Below are positions 34,770-43,092 of a DNA stretch of 64,000 bases, one piece after another. A program made the translations under genes and the position numbers. Under the pieces are notes generated by a model. It had not been told where the DNA came from, did no database searches, and saw only the letters and a program-made list of their open reading frames with translations. This stretch comes from Granulosicoccus sp965214025 (GTDB taxonomy: Bacteria; Pseudomonadota; Gammaproteobacteria; Granulosicoccales; Granulosicoccaceae). Location of the stretch: NCBI GenBank assembly GCA_965214025.1, contig CBDCAW010000021.1:9417-73416 (forward strand), in the 5' to 3' direction. Every line of letters starts with the position of its first letter. Position 1 is the stretch's first letter.

Positions 34770-36428
34770 ATGTTGCAGCAGCTCTGTTCGTCCGACAGCC
34801 GTCGTTTGCATTCGTTGATGGTCACCCAGGCTTTCATCGAGTTCGACACGCGTGGTCGGATCATCACGGCGAACGAACCGTTCCTCGCGACGATGGGCTA
34901 CTCGCTGAGCGAGATCAAGGGCAGGCATCACCGGATGTTCGTCGAACCCGGGTACGCCGAAAGTGCCGACTATGAGAATTTCTGGAGTGAGCTGGCGGCC
35001 GGCAGGCATCAGAACGCCGAGTTCATCCGCTACACCAAGAGCGGAAAACCGGTGTTTCTACAGGCCAGCTACAACCCGGTGAAGAACGTGTTCGGCAAGG
35101 TCACGCGGGTGATAAAGCTCGCTCAGGACACCACTGAACGAAAACTGCGCGATGCGGATTTCGAAGGTCAGGTGAACGCGATCCGTAAATCTCAGGCAGT
35201 GATCGAGTTCGCCATGGACGGCACCATCCTGCATGCCAACGACAACTTCCTGAGCGCACTGGGCTTCACGCTTGACGAAGTGCGCGGCGAGCATCACCGA
35301 ATCTTCGTTGACCCTGCCGAGCGAGACAGTGCCGACTACCAGGCGTTCTGGGCGGATCTTCGGGCCGGCACCTTCTGTTCGCGTGAATTTCGCCGCCTTC
35401 ACAAGCGGGGGCACGACGTCTGGATACAGGCTAGCTACAACCCGATCTTCGACCTTACCGGCAAGCCGTACAAGGTGGTCAAGTTCGCCACCGACATCAC
35501 GGCGGTGGTGGAACAACGCCAGGTCAGCGAGCTGCTCTCGCTCGTGGCCAACAGTACTGACAACGCCGTGCTGATCTGCGATGCGGTTGGCCATGTGGAA
35601 TACGTCAACCCTGGCTTTACCAAGCTCACAGGCTATGCACCCGAGGATATCCTCGGCAAGAAGCCGGGCAGTCTGTTGCAAGGGCCCAGAACCGACCCGC
35701 AGACCGTTGCCCGGGTGCGTGCCAATCTCCTGTCGCCTGAACCATTCTGTGAACAGATCCTGAACTACAGAAAGAATGGCGAACCGTACTGGATCACACT
35801 GTCGATCAGTCCGATCTGCGACGCTCAGGGCAGGATCGAGCGTTTCGTATCGATACAGGCCGATGTGACTGAGGCGAAGGTGCGCGCGGTGGAAGACGCG
35901 ACGCGTCTGGAAACGATCCGCGCCTCGATACCCACCGCAGACTGGTCTGCCAACGGTGAGCTGCTCGATGTGAGCCCACCGCTGCTGGCGCTGCTGGGCC
36001 ACGAGGAAAAGGCAGCAGCGACCGACGTGTTGCGCGGTGCCTTCCAGGCCGTTTCGCAGGCGCGGAGTGGAAATTCCGATGCCAGTATCGCCATGGAGGT
36101 CGAGCTGCGCTCTGTGAACCAGCAGCCGATTTTCCTGGATGCACAATTCAATAGCGTGCTCGATGTCAACGGTGAGGCCTCCAAGGTGACGATGTACGCG
36201 CGCGACATGACATCCCAGCGGCTCACGATGGATCGTATTCGTGCAGCGGTATGCACGATCAACAGCCTGGCGATGCAGACGAACCTGCTGTCGCTGAATG
36301 CGGCAATCGAGGCGGCAAGGGCCGGTGAGCACGGGCGCGGCTTCTCGATCGTTGCCACCGAGGTGCGTAGCCTGGCCGGCCGCTCATCGGACTCGGCCAG
36401 TGAGATAGCGCAGATGTTGGAAGGCTGA
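34770..36428 (+). CDS. Soluble four-PAS methyl-accepting chemotaxis-like protein
   Basis: About 552 residues from the ATG at 34770; 42 codons upstream are open but look non-coding. The first two PAS domains are close copies of each other (each with a HHRMFV/HHRIFV segment and an F-I/F-R-x-x-K-x-G block), the third is a LOV-like or PAS-9 domain with LTGYAPEDILGKKPG, and the fourth is more diverged. The C-terminus keeps only the MCP hairpin tip, including MQTNLLSLNAAIEAARAGEHG and GFSIVATEVRSLAGRSS, and stops about 20 residues later. No membrane helix or HAMP is present. This resembles the BdlA/Aer2-like cytosolic class that senses redox or energy state. Confidence 0.82.
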   Translation: MLQQLCSSDSRRLHSLMVTQAFIEFDTRGRIITANEPFLATMGYSLSEIKGRHHRMFVEPGYAESADYENFWSELAAGRHQNAEFIRYTKSGKPVFLQASYNPVKNVFGKVTRVIKLAQDTTERKLRDADFEGQVNAIRKSQAVIEFAMDGTILHANDNFLSALGFTLDEVRGEHHRIFVDPAERDSADYQAFWADLRAGTFCSREFRRLHKRGHDVWIQASYNPIFDLTGKPYKVVKFATDITAVVEQRQVSELLSLVANSTDNAVLICDAVGHVEYVNPGFTKLTGYAPEDILGKKPGSLLQGPRTDPQTVARVRANLLSPEPFCEQILNYRKNGEPYWITLSISPICDAQGRIERFVSIQADVTEAKVRAVEDATRLETIRASIPTADWSANGELLDVSPPLLALLGHEEKAAATDVLRGAFQAVSQARSGNSDASIAMEVELRSVNQQPIFLDAQFNSVLDVNGEASKVTMYARDMTSQRLTMDRIRAAVCTINSLAMQTNLLSLNAAIEAARAGEHGRGFSIVATEVRSLAGRSSDSASEIAQMLEG

Positions 36429-36506
36429 TCGAACACGTGCCGTTCGGCGGACGAATCCGGCAGTGCTGAGGCTGTTCATGAGCCGTAGGCAGACGAACCT
36501 GACCGC

Positions 36507-37658
36507 CTATTCGATCATGCCCTCCGCCCGCATGATCTGCACGAGCCGCGAGTCTTCCAGCGCATACACCCCACGCTCCGCACGCCAGATCAGCCCGCGC
36601 TTCTGCAATGAGGCCAGGGCAGACTGCACGTTCGTGTCGTTCGGTACCAGGCTTGTATCGGGTGCGAGCGTGGCCATGCTCTGCAGGTAGCGTTCCATGG
36701 TCGCCCGTTCGAATGGCGCATAGGAAACTCCGCTGGCTGCCATCTCGCGCAGTACGGCGGACTGTAGCGCAGTCAGTGAGCGCACCACACGCATCTGGGC
36801 ATCGTCAGCCATCGTGACTTCGCTGGCGATCGCGGCTTCGAGCCGAGCGGCGATGGTGGTGCGATCGACACCGATCTCGTAGAGCACCGAATCGGCTGCG
36901 CTCGACAGTATTTCCGGGCGCTGGCCGGAGCGTTCGAACCAGCGGGTGACCTTCTCCACATCGAGTACATCGCCGAGCTGCCTGCCTTCGATGAACCAGC
37001 GAACGTAGTCTTTTCCCAGGGGTGGAAAAGTGGTCAGTGGAGCACCGAAAAATGCCTGGTCTTTCGAGGTGCGCAACATGGAAAGCTTGTCCCGGTTGGA
37101 GCCCGTGGCCACGATGCGAAGGCCGTGTTCGCGATCGATGTTGAGCGCATCCCTGGCAGCTTTCAAGCTGAAGAGCGACTTGTTGCCCGCCGAGGTGGTG
37201 ATCGCGTGCTGAGCCTCATCGATTACCAGTACGATCGTCCGGGCGATCTCCTCCGACAGAGCCAGTAGCGCATCGGTCACGGATACCTTCACCAGACCGC
37301 CTTCGTCGGGTTTGAGCGACACCGAGAGAATGCTGCCGGCCGAGACACTTTCGATCGACTTCAAGGCGTCGGTAAGCTTCGCCACCGCTGCCGCCTCGGC
37401 GGCCAGCGTTTCAGTGATGGCCGCGAGAATCACATCGGCCGGATCCCGATCGATGTCGCGCCAGAGGTCCACGTAGATGACGCGTGCGCCGGCGTTCTCG
37501 AGGGCCGGCACCAGATCGGCGACGAGAAAGGTGCTCTTGCCGGTCCGCCTGGGGGCTGACAGGAACAAACCTGACTTGATCGAAGATGCGAAGGGTGGCT
37601 CCATCAGCTTCAGCGCCAGCTCATGGGCAAGCTCGCTACGATGAAAGACGTCTGACAT
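36507..37658 (-). CDS. AAA family ATPase
   Basis: 383 residues. Walker A APRRTGKSTFL at about 35-45, Walker B IVLVIDEAQHA near 145, a sensor-like RIVATGSNRDKL, and a C-terminal winged-helix-like part ending LQKRGLIWRAERGVYALED. Such ATPases with C-terminal DNA-binding folds resemble the archaeal/bacterial ATPase group often linked to mobile or defence functions, but no partner gene is seen here. It is convergent with the chemoreceptor gene. Its start lies 12 nt from a pair of 21-bp-spaced direct repeats, which suggests autoregulation. Confidence 0.8.
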   Translation of the reverse strand: MSDVFHRSELAHELALKLMEPPFASSIKSGLFLSAPRRTGKSTFLVADLVPALENAGARVIYVDLWRDIDRDPADVILAAITETLAAEAAAVAKLTDALKSIESVSAGSILSVSLKPDEGGLVKVSVTDALLALSEEIARTIVLVIDEAQHAITTSAGNKSLFSLKAARDALNIDREHGLRIVATGSNRDKLSMLRTSKDQAFFGAPLTTFPPLGKDYVRWFIEGRQLGDVLDVEKVTRWFERSGQRPEILSSAADSVLYEIGVDRTTIAARLEAAIASEVTMADDAQMRVVRSLTALQSAVLREMAASGVSYAPFERATMERYLQSMATLAPDTSLVPNDTNVQSALASLQKRGLIWRAERGVYALEDSRLVQIMRAEGMIE

Positions 37659-37669
37659 GACCAGGCCCT

Positions 37670-37707
37670 CTATACAAGACTACACCGAAACTATACAACA
37701 ACTACAC
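37670..37707 (-). promoter_or_regulatory. Direct repeats with 21-bp period upstream of the AAA ATPase
   Basis: CTATACAAGACTACAC (37670-37685) and CTATACAACAACTACAC (37691-37707) repeat with a 21-bp start-to-start distance, two helical turns, right before the ATPase start codon at 37658. On the minus strand each contains TTGTATAG, which could act as a -10 element, so the repeats may be tandem promoters or an operator. The rest of 37659-37966 holds no gene. Confidence 0.6.
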
Positions 37708-37966
37708 TGATATCGATCATCGAGATCGGATGCATCTTGGCCGGAGATCCACCGGCGATCGGGGCGCGTAAGTCTTCGCGCACCCTGAACGGTACTGTTC
37801 TGGCACGGTACGGTTCTGGCAAGTGTCTTCGGAACGTTCCCCACCACCCACCCTGCATGACGCCCCCATCAATGCCCGTGACCTTCCCTGTCGAGTTTCT
37901 CCACGGCCGGCCAGCCTGTTGCCCGGGTGGTCGCTCATCTTCGCTTTCTCGGCAATCGTCGACTTC

Positions 37967-38707
37967 ATGTGCCGACTGACCGGGTGGTGCGGTAGCCAAA
38001 ACTCGCTGGCCGACCTAGTCACCCGACCTCCTCATTCCCTGCAACGGCAGAGCCTGGCCTCTCGCCAGGCCGAGGTAGTTCGGCATGGCGATGGGTGCGG
38101 TATGGTCTGGTACGACCGGCTCGGCAAGCCTCGACGCTACCGAAGCACGCTTGCTGCCTGGCAAGATACTAGGTTGCCAATCGTGGCGAGAGCCGCTACA
38201 TCGCGGATAGGAATCGCGCATGCGCGCGCGGCCACCGATGGCGAACCCTGCGAGGCCAACTGTCACCCTTTCATTGAGGGTGAGTCGGTGTTTGCTCACG
38301 TGGGTTCGATAGCGGGCATGGAGACGATCAGGGAAGTATTGCTGGCATCGTTGCCAGGAGCAAGACAAGAGTCGATCAAGGGTACGACGGACAGCGAGCT
38401 GCTCTTTCTACTGTTGCTGGAGGCCGGGCTCGTGCATCAGCCTCGCCGTGCGTTCGCACGCCTGTTGCAACAGGTCGCCTCTGCCCAGTGCCGAGCTCGA
38501 ACCGAACGCAGTATCCGGCTCACGACGCTGCATTCCGACGGCGTATCCCTGTTCGCGTTCCGGCATGCGAGCGATGGTTCGCCACCGTCGCTGTATCACT
38601 CGCGTGAGTTTCTACCGGGCAGCTGCACGGTAGCGTCCGAGCCGCTGAACGGCGCCGGTTCGGGCTGGCGACCGGTACCGATGAATCAGTGCTGGAAGGT
38701 GCGCTAG
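37967..38707 (+). CDS. Class II glutamine amidotransferase (YafJ-like)
   Basis: About 246 residues. The ATG at 37967 is chosen because it places the catalytic cysteine at position 2 (MCRLTGWCG), as Ntn amidotransferases need; the frame is open 48 codons further upstream but those residues would block the N-terminal Cys. GDGCGMVWY, IAHARAATDGEP and HPFIEGESVFAHVGSI with the GTTDSELLFLLLL block are conserved in YafJ-type proteins. The fold hydrolyses glutamine to supply ammonia, but no synthase partner lies near. Function unknown beyond the family. Confidence 0.85.
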   Translation: MCRLTGWCGSQNSLADLVTRPPHSLQRQSLASRQAEVVRHGDGCGMVWYDRLGKPRRYRSTLAAWQDTRLPIVARAATSRIGIAHARAATDGEPCEANCHPFIEGESVFAHVGSIAGMETIREVLLASLPGARQESIKGTTDSELLFLLLLEAGLVHQPRRAFARLLQQVASAQCRARTERSIRLTTLHSDGVSLFAFRHASDGSPPSLYHSREFLPGSCTVASEPLNGAGSGWRPVPMNQCWKVR

Positions 38708-38834
38708 CGATCCGTACACGGGAGAGTGACTGACCCCGTCAATATCGTATCGAAACCTCTTTACGTTTGGCGAGCCATGGCGTAATCGCTGACGCGTCGT
38801 GGCGATGATGTGTTTTGATAAACGCATGAAAGCC

Positions 38835-38863
38835 GAGGGGCCGCACAAGCTGTGCGACCCCTC
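38835..38863 (-). terminator. Terminator-like hairpin after the lipoprotein gene
   Basis: 13-bp inverted repeat (38835-38847 with 38851-38863, one mismatch) and a 3-nt loop, 25 nt past the minus-strand stop at 38888. It may also serve the convergent plus-strand amidotransferase gene. Confidence 0.6.
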
Positions 38864-38887
38864 GACTGGCGTTACCGCGTAGGGCTA

Positions 38888-39670
38888 TCAGCCACCGGCT
38901 GTTTCAGCACCTGCTTCACCGCCCGTTTCGCCACCAGTCTCGCCACCTGTCTCTTCCTCGACCAGGTTGCCTTCAGGGTCGTAGGTGTCACCGATCTGGT
39001 TACCTTCCAGGTCGTAGAGTGTGCAGACACGCTCATCTGGTTCGGCATCTGTCGTGGTGACTGTTACAGTGTAATCGGTGGGTGAGATGAATGTGATGTC
39101 CTCGAAGCCGACAACCGCGCCGCCCTCATTGAACGTGTAGTTCACATTGTTGTCGTTGTTTTGTACAGCCCAAGTGGTTCCAAGCTTCCTGTCATTCGGC
39201 TTGGCTCTCCAGTTACCCGTGGCGTCCTCGAAGTAGGAGACGATGTAAAAGGTTTCTCTGTCGTCTCTGGAAACCTGGCGGCACTGCCATTGGCTTTCCG
39301 GATCGGTGTTCGCGCTGGTCTTACCGTTGGTGAAGCCGGTATCGGGATCGGTCAGGTCAGCCTCTATACCCGGAATCACCGGTTCTTGCGAACCACCGGA
39401 TGTAGCCGTACCACCGGCTGTGGCACTACCGCCGGATGTGGTCGTACCCGTGTTACCGGCGGTGGAAGTTCCGCCAGACGTCTCGTTACCACCTGCCGTA
39501 GTCGTACCACCAGGGTTTGACGTACCACCTGTCGTGTTGTTGCCACCCGCGGTGGCGGTACCACCCGTACCTTCACCGGGCGTTCTTCCATCTACAGGAT
39601 CGTCATCGCTACCACCCGAACAGGCGCCGAGTGAGAGTGCCATCGCAACTACCAGGATCTTCATCTTCAC
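38888..39670 (-). CDS. Putative lipoprotein with Gly/Thr-rich low-complexity linker
   Basis: About 260 residues. A lipobox, LSLGACSGG, follows a short hydrophobic signal, so export and lipidation are likely. Residues about 30-95 are G-G-T/A-G-G-type low complexity (a linker), the middle has a folded beta-rich part with a Cys pair (WQCRQV and RVCTLYDLEGNQIGD), and the end is another repeat (G-G-E-T in tandem). Start: GGAGG on the minus strand lies directly against an ATG (39679), so the GTG at 39670, nine nt further, is preferred. No family recognised. Confidence 0.72.
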   Translation of the reverse strand: MKMKILVVAMALSLGACSGGSDDDPVDGRTPGEGTGGTATAGGNNTTGGTSNPGGTTTAGGNETSGGTSTAGNTGTTTSGGSATAGGTATSGGSQEPVIPGIEADLTDPDTGFTNGKTSANTDPESQWQCRQVSRDDRETFYIVSYFEDATGNWRAKPNDRKLGTTWAVQNNDNNVNYTFNEGGAVVGFEDITFISPTDYTVTVTTTDAEPDERVCTLYDLEGNQIGDTYDPEGNLVEEETGGETGGETGGEAGAETAGG

Positions 39671-39863
39671 TAAGTTCATCCTCCAGGATGTCAGCTAACT
39701 GTTGATGCTGTTAGCGTCTGGAGTACCGGAAGTTTAACCATGGCGTTGGCAGGACTTGCACGCTGGTTCACGCTTTGATGCGAGGGTGGACTAATGCAGA
39801 GTGCGGGGTGAGCGGCGTCGGTGGGAACGGCCCTTTGATATCACGTCACTTCGGCCGGGATGA

Positions 39864-39915
39864 CCGGAATGCTCGACGAGCCTGATCTTTTATCGTCGGT
39901 AATCGAGCATTCCGG
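39864..39915. repeat. 13-bp perfect inverted repeat in an intergenic region
   Basis: CCGGAATGCTCGA (39864-39876) and TCGAGCATTCCGG (39903-39915) flank 26 nt containing TCTTTTAT. It lies just past the phasin-associated gene (stop at 39928). It could be a transcript 3' stem or a protein-binding site; there is no U-tract after it on either strand. Confidence 0.55.
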
Positions 39916-39927
39916 ATGAAAACTGCC

Positions 39928-40263
39928 TCAACCGCCTTTCGACAGGCGCTTCTTGTTCGCACTCACTCGCGATTGGTAAGGTTGAAACAGGCGCTTCTCG
40001 GCCAGGTTGCTGGCACGCGCCACGCCACCGTCGCGGTCGCCCTTGAGCATGCCCTGCCATAGGTCGAACCAGAACAATGTCGGGGCGAGCATCATCTGCT
40101 GCTGGGCAGCCATGAACGCATCTTCCTTCTCACTGAACATCTTCTTCGTTTCCCGCTCCGCCTTCTTGGGGTTCGTCATCCACATGAAAGGCAACGATGC
40201 CAGTCGCAGAGTCATCACGGTGGCAACATCGCCGGCAAAACGCTCAGAGGATTCCCTGTTCAT
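39928..40263 (-). CDS. Small phasin-operon protein, 111 aa
   Basis: Helical, basic protein: MTLRLASLPFMWMTNPKKAE, then EDAFMAAQQQMMLAPTLFWF and a basic end. Not firmly assignable. It lies 70 nt after the phasin gene on the same strand, so a role at PHA granules is inferred. The amphipathic helix around residues 45-75 fits surface binding. Confidence 0.7.
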   Translation of the reverse strand: MNRESSERFAGDVATVMTLRLASLPFMWMTNPKKAERETKKMFSEKEDAFMAAQQQMMLAPTLFWFDLWQGMLKGDRDGGVARASNLAEKRLFQPYQSRVSANKKRLSKGG

Positions 40264-40333
40264 CGTTTATTGCTCCAAGGTTATCGGTCGGGAAAATGCG
40301 TGCGAACAGCATCTGCATCAGCAGTCAGTCGTT

Positions 40334-41038
40334 TTACTTCGCGCGAGAGGCTGTCTTCTTCGAGCTGCCGGACGCGTTCGATGTGCCATTCTTGGCCGCA
40401 GCATTGCCATCATCTGCTGCCTTCTTCGCGTTCTCGCTCGCATCGTCAGCAGCCTTCTTCGCGTTCTCGCTCGCATCGTCAGCAGCTTTCTTCGTGTTCT
40501 CACTCGCGTCGTCGGCAGCCTTTCTTGCCGTAGCGTTCATTTCGTCCGCTGCCTTCTGCGTGCGCTCGGTTGCCTCGTCAGCAGCCTGCTTCGTGCGTTC
40601 GGCGACTTCATCGGCCGCCTGCTGGGTGTACACGACCGCATCATCGGTAACGTCACGAACCTGTTCCCTCGCTTCATCCGTGGCTTTCCGCGTGTGATCG
40701 GACAACTCGCGGGCCAGCTCCATGTACTCCGACATGCGGGTGGTCATCAGTTCGCCAAAGGCATTGAATTCAGCCATTTGTGCGGCGAAGGTATCTCTCG
40801 CGCTATCGCGGTTCAGCGGAAGTTGCGTCTGCTTGACCGAGTAGTCGACGAAGTCTCCCATCACCGCGTAGTTCTTGCGAATGACCTGTTCCATGGTGTC
40901 GGCAGCCAACCCGCCGAAGATACGCATCGGCTGGAAAGCCTTGGCCTGCATCTGGTTCATCTTCTTCATCTGTTCGTCGAAGGACTGCTTCTGTTCGTCG
41001 AAAGACTGTTTCGTCGTGTTCATCTCGTTTGATCCCAT
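40334..41038 (-). CDS. phaP: Phasin family protein with 11-residue tail repeats
   Basis: About 234 residues from the ATG at 41038; an ATG at 41023 is an alternative. The phasin core has MNQMQAKAFQPMRIFGGLAA, then the DTFAAQMAEFNAFGEL helix. The C-terminal third is a charged amphipathic repeat (KKAADDASENA and variants). Phasins coat polyhydroxyalkanoate granules. Upstream lies a TGCA-rich operator (41077-41151) as expected for PhaR control. No PHA synthase gene is in this window. Confidence 0.85.
   Translation of the reverse strand: MGSNEMNTTKQSFDEQKQSFDEQMKKMNQMQAKAFQPMRIFGGLAADTMEQVIRKNYAVMGDFVDYSVKQTQLPLNRDSARDTFAAQMAEFNAFGELMTTRMSEYMELARELSDHTRKATDEAREQVRDVTDDAVVYTQQAADEVAERTKQAADEATERTQKAADEMNATARKAADDASENTKKAADDASENAKKAADDASENAKKAADDGNAAAKNGTSNASGSSKKTASRAK
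40416..40514. repeat. 33-bp tandem repeat inside the phasin gene, three copies
   Basis: Units start at 40416, 40449 and 40482. The first two differ at about one base, the third at several, and a degenerate fourth follows. Each unit encodes 11 residues, so copy-number change keeps the frame. Confidence 0.85.
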
Positions 41039-41076
41039 GGTTAAGACTCGTTTGAGCTCGTATTGAAATGCGGGGA

Positions 41077-41151
41077 TGCATTTAATGCAGGTAATGCAGA
41101 AATGCATTTCTTGTTGCAGTGCATTGTATAAGGGCTGCGTTTTGCAATGCA
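41077..41151 (-). promoter_or_regulatory. TGCA-rich operator upstream of the phasin gene (PhaR-like site)
   Basis: Eight TGCA tetramers occur in 75 bp, at 41077, 41086, 41095, 41103, 41115, 41120, 41143 and 41148. PhaR repressors that control phasin genes are known to bind TGC/GCA-rich sequences. It covers the likely promoter of the gene starting at 41038. No phaR gene is in the window. Confidence 0.6.
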
Positions 41152-41384
41152 ACAACCAGCCTGAAATATATGAATTTCAAGAAGTATAATTATTACAACG
41201 GGATACCGTTTATTTAGCCCACTTTGTCTTGTCACCGCAAGGAGCAATGACTATCTGTCGGCAATCAAGAGCGAGGACCCCATTGCGCGCCTCCGTTTCG
41301 CAACGCCTCTCAACGTTCCCCCGCGCCTCTTGATCAGTTGATCGGCACCGATGCCTGCCTCTGCGCATCTACAAGCGATCTTCA

Positions 41385-41420
41385 CCTGCAGAACCTGCAG
41401 AACCTGCAGACCCTGCGGAC
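41385..41420. repeat. Four 9-bp tandem repeats (CCTGCAGAA and variants)
   Basis: CCTGCAGAA, CCTGCAGAA, CCTGCAGAC and CCTGCGGAC in a row. They lie in the 41156-41459 stretch that otherwise shows no gene, just past the stop of the minus-strand GT2. Confidence 0.75.
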
Positions 41421-41459
41421 ATTGGAGAGTGCATTCAGATGTCGAAACTCCTCGGCAAT

Positions 41460-42821
41460 TTAGATGGGTCTGGAAAGTTCGTGTCGAATCTTGCCAGTTG
41501 CAGCTCTCTCGAGCGTCTTCGATCTTTCGGTAAGACCACGCAGCATGTGTAGCAGACGCTGCCTGGCGTCATCCGTCTGTCGCTCGTCGTCATCGAGGAG
41601 TGTGAGCAGATCATGTAACTCATGGCGTAGTTCATTCAGGCGAAGGCGCTTTCGAGCCGAGACATAGATCGCCTGCTCCAACGCTGCCCAGGCGGGTGCG
41701 AAGTCTTCGAGCCGCGCCAGTGTGATCGCCAGCGAAGGGCTCGCTTCAAGCGTGAGCAGCGCATGGTAGCGACGCTGCGATTCGGGCCAGAGCGAGCGAA
41801 GCCAGATTCGCGACCCAAGCCGAGTGAACAGCGCCGCTGCAGGTTCGAGCTCTTCGTTACAGTACGGGTTTTCGCACGGCGGCCGCTCCTGCAGAGCGTC
41901 TGCCATTCCGGCATCCTCCGTATTGTTCCCGACATGCCTTGGCGGTCGGTGCGATACCTCCACCTCCACCGAGTTCGCATGCACCAGCGGCAGGCCGTGC
42001 GCCCGAACCCGATCCGCCAGGACGCGATCCGCCTCGGGCGACAGGACTGGCCGTCCGGCTACCCGAGCGAATTGACCGGCCCGGATTGCAAGGCTGGCTC
42101 CGGATACCGTGCCGTGATGCGGCCATGGGTTCCACGGATCGCGATCCAGACAGTTCTCGACTGCCAGTGCGGCATGTCGGTAACGTCTCTCGAGCTCCCG
42201 AGTCTTGCGAACATCGGCAGGCAGGAAGCGAGTGTCGTCCAATTCGGTGAAAATCCGACCGCAGACCAATCCGGCCCCTGCGTGCAGCAGGGCAGCATTG
42301 TTGCTGACCCATTCGGGTGCAGGTTTCGCATCCGCATCGGTGGTCATCAGCAGCGTGCTCGGTTCCACCTCGAGGCTCGCGATGTCCAAAGCCAATCGCC
42401 GTGCAATTCCGGCGCATGCGAGGTGAGGCAAGAAGTCGACGTCGATCAGAGTCAGCGAATACCCTTCACGGGCGGACCAGGCCAATGCTCGATCAACGGT
42501 GCGATCCGAGGTGTTGTTGACGATAACTATCAGCCGTACCCGCAATTCGGACACTGCAGCCGAACGAGCACAGGCTCCAAGACACGTCTCGATCGGGGCT
42601 TCCTCGTCCAGCGCCGGAATGGCGATGACTGCATCTACCTGATCGCTCATCGGGGCCGGGTGGTACGTCCAGCGTTCGATGCCGTCCTTCCAGGGCGGCG
42701 AGCTCAACAGGCGTGCCAAGCCGCACCGGGATGCCGCAGACTCCGCGCTCATCGACGCAGGCTCGCCTGGTTCTGGAACGACCTGCATGTTCACGTTTGC
42801 GTCAGGAAGGTCCGGGGCCAC
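41460..42821 (-). CDS. Family 2 glycosyltransferase with C-terminal helical extension
   Basis: 453 residues, GTG start. After a 60-residue non-conserved leader the GT-A core reads AVIAIPALDEEAPIETCLGA, VNNTSDRT, the metal site LMTTDADAKPAPEWV and GTVSGASLAIRAGQF. The last about 100 residues are charged helices. It stands alone between the phasin operon and the SRAP gene, so it is not clearly part of the polysaccharide operons. The ALDEEAPIETCLG start recalls methylglucosyl-synthase-type GT2s, but no partner supports that. Confidence 0.82.
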   Translation of the reverse strand: MAPDLPDANVNMQVVPEPGEPASMSAESAASRCGLARLLSSPPWKDGIERWTYHPAPMSDQVDAVIAIPALDEEAPIETCLGACARSAAVSELRVRLIVIVNNTSDRTVDRALAWSAREGYSLTLIDVDFLPHLACAGIARRLALDIASLEVEPSTLLMTTDADAKPAPEWVSNNAALLHAGAGLVCGRIFTELDDTRFLPADVRKTRELERRYRHAALAVENCLDRDPWNPWPHHGTVSGASLAIRAGQFARVAGRPVLSPEADRVLADRVRAHGLPLVHANSVEVEVSHRPPRHVGNNTEDAGMADALQERPPCENPYCNEELEPAAALFTRLGSRIWLRSLWPESQRRYHALLTLEASPSLAITLARLEDFAPAWAALEQAIYVSARKRLRLNELRHELHDLLTLLDDDERQTDDARQRLLHMLRGLTERSKTLERAATGKIRHELSRPI

Positions 42822-43092
42822 GATGGGTAGCTGGTTGTCCGGAAAAATACCCGTTCGACAGGGTACATCGATGTATCACCGATCCCTGGCAACAGCTGCG
42901 CTCTACATTATTCGATGTCTATGCCGGCTTGTTTGTCGTCGCTTAAACTCGAGCTCACATTCTTGTGTATCGCAAGGCGTGACCGCCAAGCGGTCGAACA
43001 GGACGGCGCTGCAACCTGGGCTTGACCGACTGAAAGTCACAGGTTACGAAGTCGACAGTTCATTGCCGAACCGAACCTTGGTTCGTCACGCT

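Noticed and set aside
41385..41420. 9-bp CCTGCAGAA repeats as part of the PhaR operator
   Set aside because: They lie about 350 bp upstream of the phasin start, right beside the stop of the GT2 gene, and have a different spacing from the TGCA cluster.
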